A stretch of 64,000 nucleotides of DNA from Bacillota bacterium. GTDB lineage: Bacteria; Bacillota; Clostridia; Christensenellales; SZUA-584. Location: NCBI GenBank assembly GCA_023460085.1, contig JAEWRI010000021.1:62001-126000 (forward strand), in the 5' to 3' direction. The stretch's first letter is position 1; each line of letters begins with the position of its first letter. The translations under genes and the position numbers were made by a program. The notes under the pieces are model-generated. The model was given only the letters and a program-made list of their open reading frames with translations. It ran no database searches and was not told where the DNA came from. Positions 1 through 8,668 of the stretch are shown here, one piece after another.

Positions 1-143
1 ATACCAAAGGGATGCCTACATGGATTATCGCCAAAACCGTAAAAGGAAAGGGCGTATCGTTCATGGAAAACGATCCGGACTGGCATGGGAAAAGCCCGAA
101 TGAAGCGCAGTTTCATCAGGCGATGGGAGAGCTGAACGCATAG
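1..143 (+). CDS. Transketolase, N-terminal subunit (C-terminal end only)
   Basis: The window opens inside this gene; only about the last 46 codons are present, read in the frame starting at base 3 and ending at the TAG at 141-143. The visible peptide contains KTVKGKGVSFMEN followed by WHGKSPNEAQ, which is the usual end of the thiamine-diphosphate-binding half of a split transketolase. The next gene encodes the matching C-terminal half, so the two should form one heteromeric enzyme moving two-carbon ketol units between sugar phosphates. The substrate cannot be told from this fragment. Confidence 0.9.
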   Translation, partial: TKGMPTWIIAKTVKGKGVSFMENDPDWHGKSPNEAQFHQAMGELNA

Positions 144-180
144 TGCTGCGATATGATTATGAATGACGGGGGCAAAGAGT

Positions 181-1128
181 ATGGCGTTTGCACCGACTCG
201 CGAGGCATTTGGCAGGACGCTGGCAGAGCTGGGCAGAGAAAACCCGGATATCGTGGTGCTGGAAGCGGATATATCCAAATCCACGCGCTCGTCATATTTC
301 GCGAAGGAGATGCCCGAAAGGTTTTTTAACGTAGGCGTTGCCGAGCAGAATATGATGGGTATCGCGGCGGGCATGGCGACGTGCGGCAAGATTCCTTTCT
401 GCTGTACCTATGCCGTATTCGCGTCCATGAGGGCTTGCGAACAGGTGCGTACCTCCGTATGTTACGCGCGGCAGAACGTCAAAATCGCGGCCAGCCACGG
501 CGGCGTTACGCCTTCCAACGACGGCGTAACGCATCAGGCGACAGAGGATATGGGCATCATGCGCGGAATGCCGGGTATGACGGTGGTGATGCCCGCGGAC
601 TGGCATTCCACCGTCGCGCTGGTGCGTGCGGCGGCGGCACACCGGGGCCCGGTGTACATCCGGCTGACGAGGGACGCAGTACCCGACATCTATGCGGACT
701 GCGACATTTTTGAACTGGGCAAAGCCAGGATTCTGCGCGGCGGGGACGACGTCACGATAGTCTCTATCGGTGAAATGCTTTCATATTCTCTGGAGGCTGC
801 CCAGGCGCTGAAAGAAAAGGGGCTGTACGCAGAGGTTATCGACATGCACACGGTAAAGCCGCTGGACGCGGAAACGCTGGGGCAGTCGCTCCGCCGGACA
901 AGGTGTGCGGTTACCGTGGAGGATCACACCATTATCAACGGGCTGGGCAGTGCGGTGTGTGAGTTTACGGCCGAGAAGATGCCCATTCCCGTAAAGCGGG
1001 TGGGAATACAGGATACCTTCTGCGAGTCAGCGCGGTACTGTGAGCTGCAGGAGAAATACGGTTTGTCCACGCAGGATATTGTGCAGGCAGCGCTAAGCGT
1101 CATTGAACGGAAGAATCGACGCGGATAG
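181..1128 (+). CDS. Transketolase, C-terminal subunit
   Basis: A 315-residue protein with the pyrimidine-binding domain in its first half (motif FFNVGVAEQNM, whose Glu would activate thiamine diphosphate) and a transketolase C-terminal domain in the second half (TIVSIGEMLSYSLEAAQAL, then VEDHTIINGLGSAV). It is the partner of the gene ending at 143. The in-frame ATG at 163 is possible, but the GGGGG run at 167-172 sits 8 bases before the ATG at 181, which also starts the conserved part, so 181 is preferred. Split transketolases serve in central pentose metabolism but also in dedicated sugar pathways. The lipoyl-domain and transaldolase genes downstream suggest a dedicated cassette. Confidence 0.92.
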   Translation: MAFAPTREAFGRTLAELGRENPDIVVLEADISKSTRSSYFAKEMPERFFNVGVAEQNMMGIAAGMATCGKIPFCCTYAVFASMRACEQVRTSVCYARQNVKIAASHGGVTPSNDGVTHQATEDMGIMRGMPGMTVVMPADWHSTVALVRAAAAHRGPVYIRLTRDAVPDIYADCDIFELGKARILRGGDDVTIVSIGEMLSYSLEAAQALKEKGLYAEVIDMHTVKPLDAETLGQSLRRTRCAVTVEDHTIINGLGSAVCEFTAEKMPIPVKRVGIQDTFCESARYCELQEKYGLSTQDIVQAALSVIERKNRRG

Positions 1129-1240
1129 CGCATCGCCGACAGAGATACGGTAAAGGGTAATCGGATAAAAGTACAGAAAAGAAGTAGATACAACGTTAAA
1201 CTCATAGTATAATCAAATCATCCGATAGGAGGTAATCAGA

Positions 1241-1495
1241 ATGAGACGGGAAATCATCATGCCGAGGTGCGGGGTGGATATGGAGGAAGGCACTATGTCC
1301 GCGTGGCTTAAAAACGAGGGGGATTTCATCGCAAAGGATGAGAATATGTTTTCAGTGGAAACCGGAAAATCCATACAGGACATCCCGGCGGACTACGAAG
1401 GTTTTCTCCGCAAGATAATCGTTCCGGTGGGGGAAACGGTACCGGTGGGGACCGTAGTAGCCGTCATGACGACCAGCGCGGATGAAGCATTATAA
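1241..1495 (+). CDS. Free-standing lipoyl/biotinyl-attachment domain protein
   Basis: An 84-residue protein that is a single biotinyl/lipoyl domain resembling the N-terminal domain of 2-oxoacid dehydrogenase E2 subunits: MPRCGVDMEEGTMSAWLKNE near the start and VPVGETVPVGTVVAVM near the end. The attachment turn, usually ETDKA, reads ETGKS here, with Lys43 as the likely modified residue. No catalytic E2 domain follows. A strong ribosome site (AGGAGG) precedes the ATG. It lies between transketolase and transaldolase genes, so it may carry an acyl or two-carbon group for them; that role is inference. Lipoyl is favoured over biotin by the E2-like flanking sequence. Confidence 0.85.
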   Translation: MRREIIMPRCGVDMEEGTMSAWLKNEGDFIAKDENMFSVETGKSIQDIPADYEGFLRKIIVPVGETVPVGTVVAVMTTSADEAL

Positions 1496-1560
1496 AGTGC
1501 GCGGGCAGGGCAGCGGCGTAATGCGGCCTTGCTGCGGTTTTAACAGGAGGAGGATTTGAC

Positions 1561-2616
1561 ATGAAGAATGAGACGTATTTTCACAGGGTACAGCAGCAGA
1601 CGTCCACCCGTTTCTGGATCAACAATGTTACGCGCGAAGAAGCGCGGATGGCGATAGAGGCTGGTGCGGTAGGGTGTACGCAAAATCCGTCATATACATG
1701 GAAGGTGATGGAGCATCCGGATGATAAGAATTATGTTATGGAGAAGCTGGATGCCATTCTTAGAGACGAGAAGAACGACTCTGAAGCGCTCGTAAAACTT
1801 CAGAGAGAGCTGGTCGGCGGTATCGCGGCGATATTTGCACCGATGTATGAACAAACCGGAGGCAGGCAAGGGTATGTGAGCATACAGGGCGATCCTTTTA
1901 AGGAGGATACGGATACCATCATACGGTATGCCCACGACAACTGCGCTGCCGCGCCCAACATCATGGCCAAGATCCCGGTGGTCAAAGAAGGGCTGGAGGC
2001 CATCGAAGTGCTGGCCCGTGAAAGGATACCCATCAACGCGACAGAAGTGATGGCGGTGAAGCAGGCGCTGGATGTTTGCGAGGTATACGTGAAAGCCACG
2101 AAAGGAATGAAAAACCCCGCTCCAATCTATTTCTCGCACATTACCGGCATTTATGACGAATACCTTCAGAATTATGTAAAGGATAACCATATCAGCGTGT
2201 CTCCGGATGCGTTGTGGCAGGCGGGTATGTCCATCGCAAAGAAGGTCTATAGTATGGTGCATGAAAAGAATTACCCCGTTGGTTTCATTGGCGGCGGCGC
2301 GCGCGGATTGCACCACTTTACCGAAATGGTGGGGGCGGATGCCTGCATCACAATCAACTGGAAGGGGGCAGCGGAAGCGCTGATAGCACAGAATCCGCCG
2401 GTTGTACAGCGGTTTTTTCAGCCGACACCTCATTCCGTGATTGACGAACTGCTGGAGAAGGTGGAGGATTACCGCAGAGGGTACATGGTCAACGCAATCT
2501 CCGCGGAAGAGTACGAAGGATTCGGGCCGGTGGTACACTTCAGAACCATGTTCGAGCAGGCATGGAAGAACGCGCTGGAAGCAGTTCGCAGCAGACGCGC
2601 CGCGTTTGCTCACTAG
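1561..2616 (+). CDS. Transaldolase family protein
   Basis: A 351-residue TIM-barrel aldolase of the transaldolase family. Early residues hold FWINNVTREEARMAIEAGAV and TQNPSYTWKVM, the first-strand pattern. NIMAKIPVVKEGLEAIEVL contains the likely Schiff-base Lys137 in the family KIP motif, and GFIGGGARGLHHF is a late barrel strand. It is longer than small fructose-6-phosphate aldolases. AGGAGGAGG lies just before the ATG. It would transfer or cleave three-carbon units. Position after split transketolase and a lipoyl domain suggests one sugar-rearrangement pathway, and a terminator follows directly. Exact substrate unknown. Confidence 0.85.
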   Translation: MKNETYFHRVQQQTSTRFWINNVTREEARMAIEAGAVGCTQNPSYTWKVMEHPDDKNYVMEKLDAILRDEKNDSEALVKLQRELVGGIAAIFAPMYEQTGGRQGYVSIQGDPFKEDTDTIIRYAHDNCAAAPNIMAKIPVVKEGLEAIEVLARERIPINATEVMAVKQALDVCEVYVKATKGMKNPAPIYFSHITGIYDEYLQNYVKDNHISVSPDALWQAGMSIAKKVYSMVHEKNYPVGFIGGGARGLHHFTEMVGADACITINWKGAAEALIAQNPPVVQRFFQPTPHSVIDELLEKVEDYRRGYMVNAISAEEYEGFGPVVHFRTMFEQAWKNALEAVRSRRAAFAH

Positions 2617-2642
2617 TACACACAATAGTTCAGAATTCGTTT

Positions 2643-2672
2643 AAAAAGCAAGAGGGAAGCCTCTTGCTTTTC
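2643..2672 (+). terminator. Rho-independent terminator after the transaldolase gene
   Basis: Stem AGCAAGAGG (2647-2655), loop GAAG, CCTCTTGCT (2660-2668), preceded by five A and followed by TTTT. It closes the transketolase-lipoyl-transaldolase unit and, with A and T runs on both sides, could act in both directions. Confidence 0.85.
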
Positions 2673-2770
2673 ATATTCCGACTGCGATGGGAAGATACAT
2701 AATCTTTAATACGGGATAAAAAGTATTGATAAGCATAATCGCAAATATACCTTGTTTGATGTACCTATTA

Positions 2771-2800
2771 TTTACAAAATAATTTTATATATGCTACAAT
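2771..2800 (+). promoter_or_regulatory. Likely sigma-A promoter for the sensor kinase gene
   Basis: TTTACA at 2771-2776, an 18-base spacer, TACAAT at 2795-2800, in an AT-rich stretch. The 312-base gap 2617-2928 otherwise holds only the terminator and a leader of about 120 bases in which I see no clear structure. It would start transcription of the two-component pair. Confidence 0.6.
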
Positions 2801-2928
2801 ATCTACATTACCTTTTTGATTCTTCGTATAAATGTATCGGTTTGTCCATAAACATTTGCAGTTTATTGGTTTGCAATGGCTCGCGTAGTATGTCACCGAG
2901 TAGTGCATCGGTAAAGGAGGGAGAGGGC

Positions 2929-4641
2929 TTGAGAGGAAAATTCATCAAGAGAACCATCAAAAACCGTATTGTCTTAACCGTTCTCGTATTAATTGTAATC
3001 CCTTCCATGATTGCTTTCTTTTCTGTTTTAGGCATATATTCTACACGTATGAACGCTGCGGCGATCGATGCGAAAAAGCAGGTGTTGATACAGATTAACA
3101 AGAATATAAACGTGAACCTGAACAAATACAGTGAACTGACCATGCAGCTCTATTATAATACCGAACTGGTCAGCGCAATCGGCTCCCGCGAAAAAACACC
3201 CGCGCAGCGATCGCTGATCCGTGAATATCTGAATTCCTGCGTCAACTCTGATGCGAATCTCACGAGTGCGTACGTGACGATGCAGGATGATATGATATTG
3301 ACCGACAAAAGCTACCAGGCTATCGACGTTTTTTTCAGTGCCAATCAGGATAAGGTTGAAGCGAACAAAGGGAAGATGGAGTGGATACCGACACAGCGCT
3401 TTGTCAGCAGCTATGGCAATAAGGAGGACGCTTTCGTTGCGGCGCGTTCCATCCGAAAAGATAACAAGCAGATAGGCATCATCTGGCTGTTTATCAACGA
3501 ACGATTCTTCAACAGCCTTTACGATGAAGGCGCGTTGTCAGATGGTTCTACCAGCGTCATTATATCGTCTGAAGGCGCGCTCATCAACGTTACGGGCGGC
3601 GGCATGCTGCCCGATAGCTTCGCTGACATTGTAACGGAGCGGCAGGGATCGAAGGTAGTGGATATCGGCGGCGAGCGGCAGCTTATCGTGTACTCTGCCT
3701 CAAGCGAAAACGACTGGGTGTACATCAACATCACGCCTGAGGCCACCATACTGATGGGGGTTCGGGACATACAGTCAATCATTCTGGTTATCATTACGCT
3801 CTACGCGGCGTTCATCGTACTGTTGGTGACGGCGCTGAACCGCAATATCGTCAAGCCAGTGCAAAGGCTGTCGCTGGCTTTAGGGGACTTCGCCTCCGGC
3901 AGGATGGAGGTATCAGTCGCGATAGACGGAGACGAGGAGATTCGGCTGCTGGGGAAGAGCTTCAACGACATGGTTCGCAAGATCACCGCGCTGATGGAGG
4001 AGGTAAAGGCGGAGGAGGCGGCAAAGAAAAACGCAAGGGTTCAGGCATTGTCCATGCAGATATCCCCCCATTTCATTTACAATACGCTCAATTCGATAAA
4101 GTGGATAGCGGAGATAAACAAACAGGAGAATATTCAGAGGATGCTGCAGGCGATGATCAGCTTCCTTAAGGGCGTATCCCAGAACAATGATTTTATTACG
4201 CTCCGTGAGGAGATAGGACTGATCGAAAACTACCTCTATATTCAGAAGATACGGTATATGAATTTCGATGTGCAGTACGAAATAAAGCCCGATACGAAAA
4301 ATTGCATTATGGGTAAGCTGCTGCTGCAGCCAATTGTGGAGAACGCGATTCTGCACGGTATCGCGAACGAGCAGAATGGGCTGATACGCATTTCTTCCAC
4401 GCTGCTGGACGGTGCGCTGGTACTGGCTGTAGAGGATAACGGGAAGGGTTTTGATGCCAGCGGGATAACAGAGGAAGGCGAGCCTGTGGAACTGGGCCAT
4501 ATTGGACTGTGCAATGTCAGTGAGCGCATCCGGCTGGAGTATGGCGAGGGCTATGGCGTAGACATAGAAAGCAGGGTCGGGGAGGGCACGCGGGTGACCA
4601 TGCGCCTTCCGGTTGTGCGGAATACAGCGGACGAGGTATAG
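2929..4641 (+). CDS. YesM-type sensor histidine kinase
   Basis: About 570 residues. An N-terminal membrane segment (VLTVLVLIVIPSMIAFFSVL) is followed by an extracellular sensing region of roughly 240 residues, a second membrane segment, a HAMP linker (NIVKPVQRLSLALGDFASG), then a His_kinase domain with MQISPHFIYNTLNSI carrying the phospho-accepting His, and an HATPase domain (LLLQPIVENAILHGI; VEDNGKGF). The open frame extends upstream to 2752, but TTG at 2929 has AAAGGAGGGAG in front and starts at the right place before the first membrane segment. It is followed by its response regulator. Such pairs usually control sugar transport and glycan-hydrolase genes, matching the genes downstream. Confidence 0.92.
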   Translation: MRGKFIKRTIKNRIVLTVLVLIVIPSMIAFFSVLGIYSTRMNAAAIDAKKQVLIQINKNINVNLNKYSELTMQLYYNTELVSAIGSREKTPAQRSLIREYLNSCVNSDANLTSAYVTMQDDMILTDKSYQAIDVFFSANQDKVEANKGKMEWIPTQRFVSSYGNKEDAFVAARSIRKDNKQIGIIWLFINERFFNSLYDEGALSDGSTSVIISSEGALINVTGGGMLPDSFADIVTERQGSKVVDIGGERQLIVYSASSENDWVYINITPEATILMGVRDIQSIILVIITLYAAFIVLLVTALNRNIVKPVQRLSLALGDFASGRMEVSVAIDGDEEIRLLGKSFNDMVRKITALMEEVKAEEAAKKNARVQALSMQISPHFIYNTLNSIKWIAEINKQENIQRMLQAMISFLKGVSQNNDFITLREEIGLIENYLYIQKIRYMNFDVQYEIKPDTKNCIMGKLLLQPIVENAILHGIANEQNGLIRISSTLLDGALVLAVEDNGKGFDASGITEEGEPVELGHIGLCNVSERIRLEYGEGYGVDIESRVGEGTRVTMRLPVVRNTADEV

Positions 4642-4644
4642 AGG

Positions 4645-6138
4645 ATGATCAGGATTGCGATAGTGGACGACGAGGTGCTCGTCAGACAGGGGATCAAATC
4701 GTATATCGAAAGCGCGGGAGAGGACATGGAGGTCTGCGGCACTTTCTCCAACGCGAAGGATGTTATCGACTTCCTGAGCCAGAACAGCATCCATGTACTG
4801 ATCACCGATATCAAAATGGCGCAGATGAACGGGGTAGATCTGATACGCCATTGCGTAAGCTGCCTCTATCCCATGGGTATCATCGTTCTAAGCTGTCACG
4901 ACAGCTTTGAGTACGCACGGGACGCTTTTGCGTTGGGCGCGGACGCGTACCTGCTGAAGCACGAGGTCACACAGCAGCAGCTCATCTCTGAGATAAACAG
5001 AACATATATACGGCTTCGCAAGACAGCGGCACAGTCCTGCGAAGTGCCCTCTGAGGAGGTTTCTTGTGAACCGCTGCGCTGGCCGGACGGTCCGTTCGCT
5101 GTGGCGAAGATCGGCTTTCGGGCGAAATATGAACGATTTGTGCGCGTCAAAGCCGGAGCGGACAGCAAGATCATGATGGACGTGGTAAACGAGATCATCG
5201 TGTCAAATCGAATAGGGCAAGTATTTCGGCGCGGGGATGACATCCTTTTCCGCATCGCGCTGGACAGCTGCAGCAGGGAAGCTTTGCAGGAGAAAGCAGG
5301 GCTTGCCGCTAAGCACGTTTGCGCTAACATGCTCAATTATTTCAACCAGCGCGTCTATTTGGCGATAAGCGACCTCGGCACTGTACCGGATGCTTTTCGG
5401 ACTGCCATAGAGCAGACTTCGGCGGCATCCGAGGCAGCATTTTATGATACGAGCCGATCCCTGTTCTTTTTCACGGACCGCAAGGCTCCGGATGCGGAAC
5501 ACGCCGTCTTCCACGCCAGACCTATTGACTTGCAGAGCGATGAATGGCGGCAAGGCTTTCATGCCGATCTGACGGCTTACATATCGTGTGCGCGTGCGTT
5601 CGTGCTCTCGCCCAGAAAACTGGTGCAGAACATGCAGGGTTTTCTGTACAAGCTGGAGGACTATTTGTATTCCTACTATAACGCGGCATTCAACAGCCTG
5701 CCCTCGGAACAGGCCGCTAACGATCACGGCCTGCTGGAAGGGATGGATAACTGCGATATTGTGCGCGATTATATGCTGTTCATTGCGGACAGCGCGATCC
5801 GTTATGTTCGGAGTCTTAAGGACAGCGATGCGGCGCTGCAGCGTGTGGTGGAGTTCATCGACAACCATTATGCATCGCCTGTGACGCTGTCGCTGCTGTC
5901 CGAAACGTTCCATATCAATCCAAGTTACCTGTGCAAGCTGTTCCGGGAGAGGATGGACAAAAGCTTTGTTTATTACCTCAACGAGGTGCGCATCCGACAT
6001 GCCAAGCAGCTGCTTGCAGGTTCGAGGCTGTCGGTGGACGAAGTCGCGGAAAAAACCGGCTTCAATAATGCGAACTATCTTGTGAGAGTATTCAAGAAAA
6101 CCACAGGCATGACCATTGGGGAATATCGGAAAAGGTGA
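4645..6138 (+). CDS. AraC-type response regulator
   Basis: A 497-residue regulator. The receiver domain is N-terminal (IRIAIVDDEVLVRQGIKS, then VLITDIKMAQMNGVDLI with the phospho-acceptor Asp, and YLLKHEV). A long middle region shows no family I recognise. An AraC-type double helix-turn-helix forms the C-terminus (VTLSLLSETFHINPSYLCKL and VAEKTGFNNANYLVRVFKK). It starts three bases after the kinase gene, so the two are co-transcribed. It likely activates the ABC transporter and hydrolase genes downstream in response to an extracellular sugar. Confidence 0.93.
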   Translation: MIRIAIVDDEVLVRQGIKSYIESAGEDMEVCGTFSNAKDVIDFLSQNSIHVLITDIKMAQMNGVDLIRHCVSCLYPMGIIVLSCHDSFEYARDAFALGADAYLLKHEVTQQQLISEINRTYIRLRKTAAQSCEVPSEEVSCEPLRWPDGPFAVAKIGFRAKYERFVRVKAGADSKIMMDVVNEIIVSNRIGQVFRRGDDILFRIALDSCSREALQEKAGLAAKHVCANMLNYFNQRVYLAISDLGTVPDAFRTAIEQTSAASEAAFYDTSRSLFFFTDRKAPDAEHAVFHARPIDLQSDEWRQGFHADLTAYISCARAFVLSPRKLVQNMQGFLYKLEDYLYSYYNAAFNSLPSEQAANDHGLLEGMDNCDIVRDYMLFIADSAIRYVRSLKDSDAALQRVVEFIDNHYASPVTLSLLSETFHINPSYLCKLFRERMDKSFVYYLNEVRIRHAKQLLAGSRLSVDEVAEKTGFNNANYLVRVFKKTTGMTIGEYRKR

Positions 6139-6349
6139 AGATTTTGAATCTATATCATACGATCGTGAACCCGTATAGTTTCGTGAAACAATCCACCAAG
6201 AATCTGCATTGAAACCCCTTGATGAAAACAATAGTATCAAGCTACAAGCTGAAATAAGAGCCGCAATTAAAATTTCATTATCCAACAGCTGTGTCCTGCG
6301 TGTGTTCGGCTTTTGTTGCTCAGTGCATTAAATTTCAGGAGGGTTGCCC

Positions 6350-7657
6350 ATGAAGAAGTCTTTCAAGTTCATTGCGATGCTGCTGGTGCTGGTATCCCTT
6401 GCCGCCATGTTCGGCGCATGCGGCGCGACCACACCTTCCGGGTCCGAAAGCGCGGGAACATCTTCCGCAAAGCCCGAGACATCACAGAGCGCATCGGCAG
6501 AGCCGGCAGAACAGGCAAAGCTGCTCGTCTGGGAGCATACCCCTCAATTCGAGGAGCCGCTGAAGCAGGTGATCGCAGCATTTGAGGCGCAGAATCCGGA
6601 TATCGACGTGGAATACGAGATCAAGACGGCGGATCAGTATTACAACCTGCTCGCAACCACCATTCAGGCGGGCGAAGCGCCGGATCTGTTCTGGACCAAC
6701 GGTACCGCGACGTCAAACTATGAGAGCTATGCGGGCCAGGGCGTGCTTATGGATCTCACGGACAAGGTGGATTATTCGCTCTTCCCGGAAGCGGCGATCA
6801 AGCTGGTAGATATTGATGGACATTATTTCTCCACACCTGGTGCGACCGCCGATACCCGCGCAGTGTACTACAACAAGGATATCTTTACGGAGCTGGGACT
6901 TAGCGTACCCAAGACGTTCGACGAATTCGAGGCAGACCTGCAGACGATTAAGGATGCGGGATATGTGCCGCTTGCGCTGGGCGGAAGCTTCTTCTGGAGC
7001 ACGCTGTTCACGTTTGAACCCATACTGGCCGCAATGGAACCCGAGTGGCTGGAGGCTGCGGCAAAAGGCGAAGCCAGGGTCAATGATCTGCGCGTGGCGG
7101 CAGTTTGGGAAAAGATGATTGAGTGGGGCGAAAAAGGATTTTTCGGACCCGGATATCTCGGCGTTGACGAAGGCGGCCAGCTGCTTGCGTTCTCCAAGGG
7201 CGAGGCAGCCATGACCATCACCGGTTCGTGGAACGTTACCACCTTCGCAAGCAACAACCCGGACCTCAATTACGGAGCGTTCCAGCTGCCCACGAAGGAC
7301 GGCACGCGGCCGATGATCGTTACGTGGGCTTGCGGATTTGCGGTATCAGCCACCACGGAGTATCCCGAAGCCGCAGTCAAATTTGCACAGTTCCTCGCCA
7401 GCGTGGAAGGCCAGGGCATTTGGGTCAAGGCGCTCAACGGTGTGCCGGGTTTGTCCGAAGTGGTATCGGAAGATCCCGTTATCGCTGAGATGACGCAGCA
7501 CGACGTTCAGGTGGAGAGCTTCTATAGTATACTCGGTGATTTCGCGAAGGACGACGGGAATCCGGGGCAGATTATGGAGGAAGATGCTACAAAGGTGCTC
7601 TCGGGCAGCCTGACGGCTGAGGAGTTCCTGGCGTCACTGGATGCATTAATGAAGTAA
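6350..7657 (+). CDS. Sugar ABC transporter substrate-binding lipoprotein
   Basis: A 435-residue family-1 extracellular solute-binding protein. It has a lipoprotein signal peptide ending FGAC, a low-complexity Ser/Thr/Glu-rich tether, then a fold typical of oligosaccharide-binding proteins (LLVWEHTPQFEEPLKQVI; GEAPDLFWTNG; FSKGEAAMTITGSWNV). AGGAGGG at 6338-6343 points to ATG 6350, not the TTG two codons earlier. It follows the two-component genes and precedes two permeases. A hairpin after the stop probably allows it to be made in excess of the permeases. Confidence 0.93.
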   Translation: MKKSFKFIAMLLVLVSLAAMFGACGATTPSGSESAGTSSAKPETSQSASAEPAEQAKLLVWEHTPQFEEPLKQVIAAFEAQNPDIDVEYEIKTADQYYNLLATTIQAGEAPDLFWTNGTATSNYESYAGQGVLMDLTDKVDYSLFPEAAIKLVDIDGHYFSTPGATADTRAVYYNKDIFTELGLSVPKTFDEFEADLQTIKDAGYVPLALGGSFFWSTLFTFEPILAAMEPEWLEAAAKGEARVNDLRVAAVWEKMIEWGEKGFFGPGYLGVDEGGQLLAFSKGEAAMTITGSWNVTTFASNNPDLNYGAFQLPTKDGTRPMIVTWACGFAVSATTEYPEAAVKFAQFLASVEGQGIWVKALNGVPGLSEVVSEDPVIAEMTQHDVQVESFYSILGDFAKDDGNPGQIMEEDATKVLSGSLTAEEFLASLDALMK

Positions 7658-7666
7658 TACGATAGA

Positions 7667-7735
7667 GGGGACAGTAACTGCGCTGCAAGCTATGCAATGA
7701 AAGCAACCGCTGCGGCCGGTTACTGTCCTTTTCTT
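7667..7735 (+). promoter_or_regulatory. Intercistronic hairpin (partial terminator) after the binding-protein gene
   Basis: GGACAGTAAC at 7669-7678 pairs perfectly with GTTACTGTCC at 7719-7728, with a 40-base loop, and is followed by TTTTCTT. It lies between the binding-protein and first permease genes, where partial termination or 3'-end protection commonly raises the binding-protein level. Confidence 0.65.
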
Positions 7736-7748
7736 CGCAGAGGTAGAT

Positions 7749-8657
7749 ATGAAATTCTTAAAAAAACGGCCGTATCTGCAATTCGTATCCCCTGCAGTGG
7801 TTCTGTATTCACTTTTTGTGATCGTACCGGTGCTGTTTGCCATTTTTTTGAGCTTCCACGATTGGTCGGGTATTGGTCAAATGAAGTTTATAGGGCTGAA
7901 TAATTATGTGAAGCTCCTGACAGATCCGAGGACATCGAAGATATTTCTGAACGCGTTGGGCAATAACTTTAAATTTACACTTTGTGTGGTGACAATCATA
8001 CTGGGCGTTCAGCTCGTATTCGCGTATTTGCTGAACATCAACATACGCGGAGGCCGCTATTTCAGGCTGATGATCTTTCTGCCTTACGTAATCAGCACTG
8101 CCATCATAGGCTTCTTTACGCTGATCGTGTTCGACCCGAATCTGGGGATTCTGAATAACATGCTGGGGTTTGTGGGCAGATCAGACTTGAAAAGCGCGTG
8201 GTTTGGAGATCCCAAGATTGCATTTATATTGCTCGTCATGGTGATATTGTGGCAAAGCGTGGGCGCGGGCATGATGATCTTCTATGCCAACATGAAGGAT
8301 ATCCCGAAATCAATCATCGAGGCCAGCGTGATAGACGGCGCGGGGGAGTGGAAGCGTTTCACGAAGATCGTCATCCCTATGCTGGGGCCATCGTTTACCA
8401 CCAACATCGTGCTGGGCGTTATCTGGGGGCTTACGATATTTGATATACCATTCCTGATTGGAGGGCCGCAGGGCGGTATTGATAATTCGATTGATTTTGT
8501 AAATCAGTTTTTCTATCGCAGTACATTTGGCAGTGCGTATTTTGGGGAGACCTCGCTGGGCTTTGGTGCGTGCATCAGCGTCACGATGTTCGTAATCATA
8601 TTCACTATCTCCCTGCTGCTTTCGAAACTGCTCAAACGCTTCAATTTCAATGACTGA
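7749..8657 (+). CDS. Sugar ABC transporter permease (MalF/UgpA type)
   Basis: A 302-residue inner-membrane protein with about six membrane segments, beginning with VVLYSLFVIVPVLFAIFLSF. The permease EAA loop is visible as EASVIDGAGEWKRFTKIVIP. It pairs with the next gene to form the membrane channel for the upstream binding protein. The ATG follows GCAGAGGTAGAT. No ATP-binding subunit is encoded nearby, so a shared ATPase from elsewhere is expected. Confidence 0.93.
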   Translation: MKFLKKRPYLQFVSPAVVLYSLFVIVPVLFAIFLSFHDWSGIGQMKFIGLNNYVKLLTDPRTSKIFLNALGNNFKFTLCVVTIILGVQLVFAYLLNINIRGGRYFRLMIFLPYVISTAIIGFFTLIVFDPNLGILNNMLGFVGRSDLKSAWFGDPKIAFILLVMVILWQSVGAGMMIFYANMKDIPKSIIEASVIDGAGEWKRFTKIVIPMLGPSFTTNIVLGVIWGLTIFDIPFLIGGPQGGIDNSIDFVNQFFYRSTFGSAYFGETSLGFGACISVTMFVIIFTISLLLSKLLKRFNFND

Positions 8658-8668
8658 GGGAAGGCAAA

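Noticed and set aside
1690..2625. A 311-codon antisense frame opposite transaldolase
   Set aside because: No recognisable motif, and the plus-strand gene has a ribosome site and family motifs.
6139..6349. A regulatory element between the response regulator and the binding protein
   Set aside because: Only a weak CTTGAT/ATCAAG inverted repeat is visible; no catabolite-control box or promoter could be defended.
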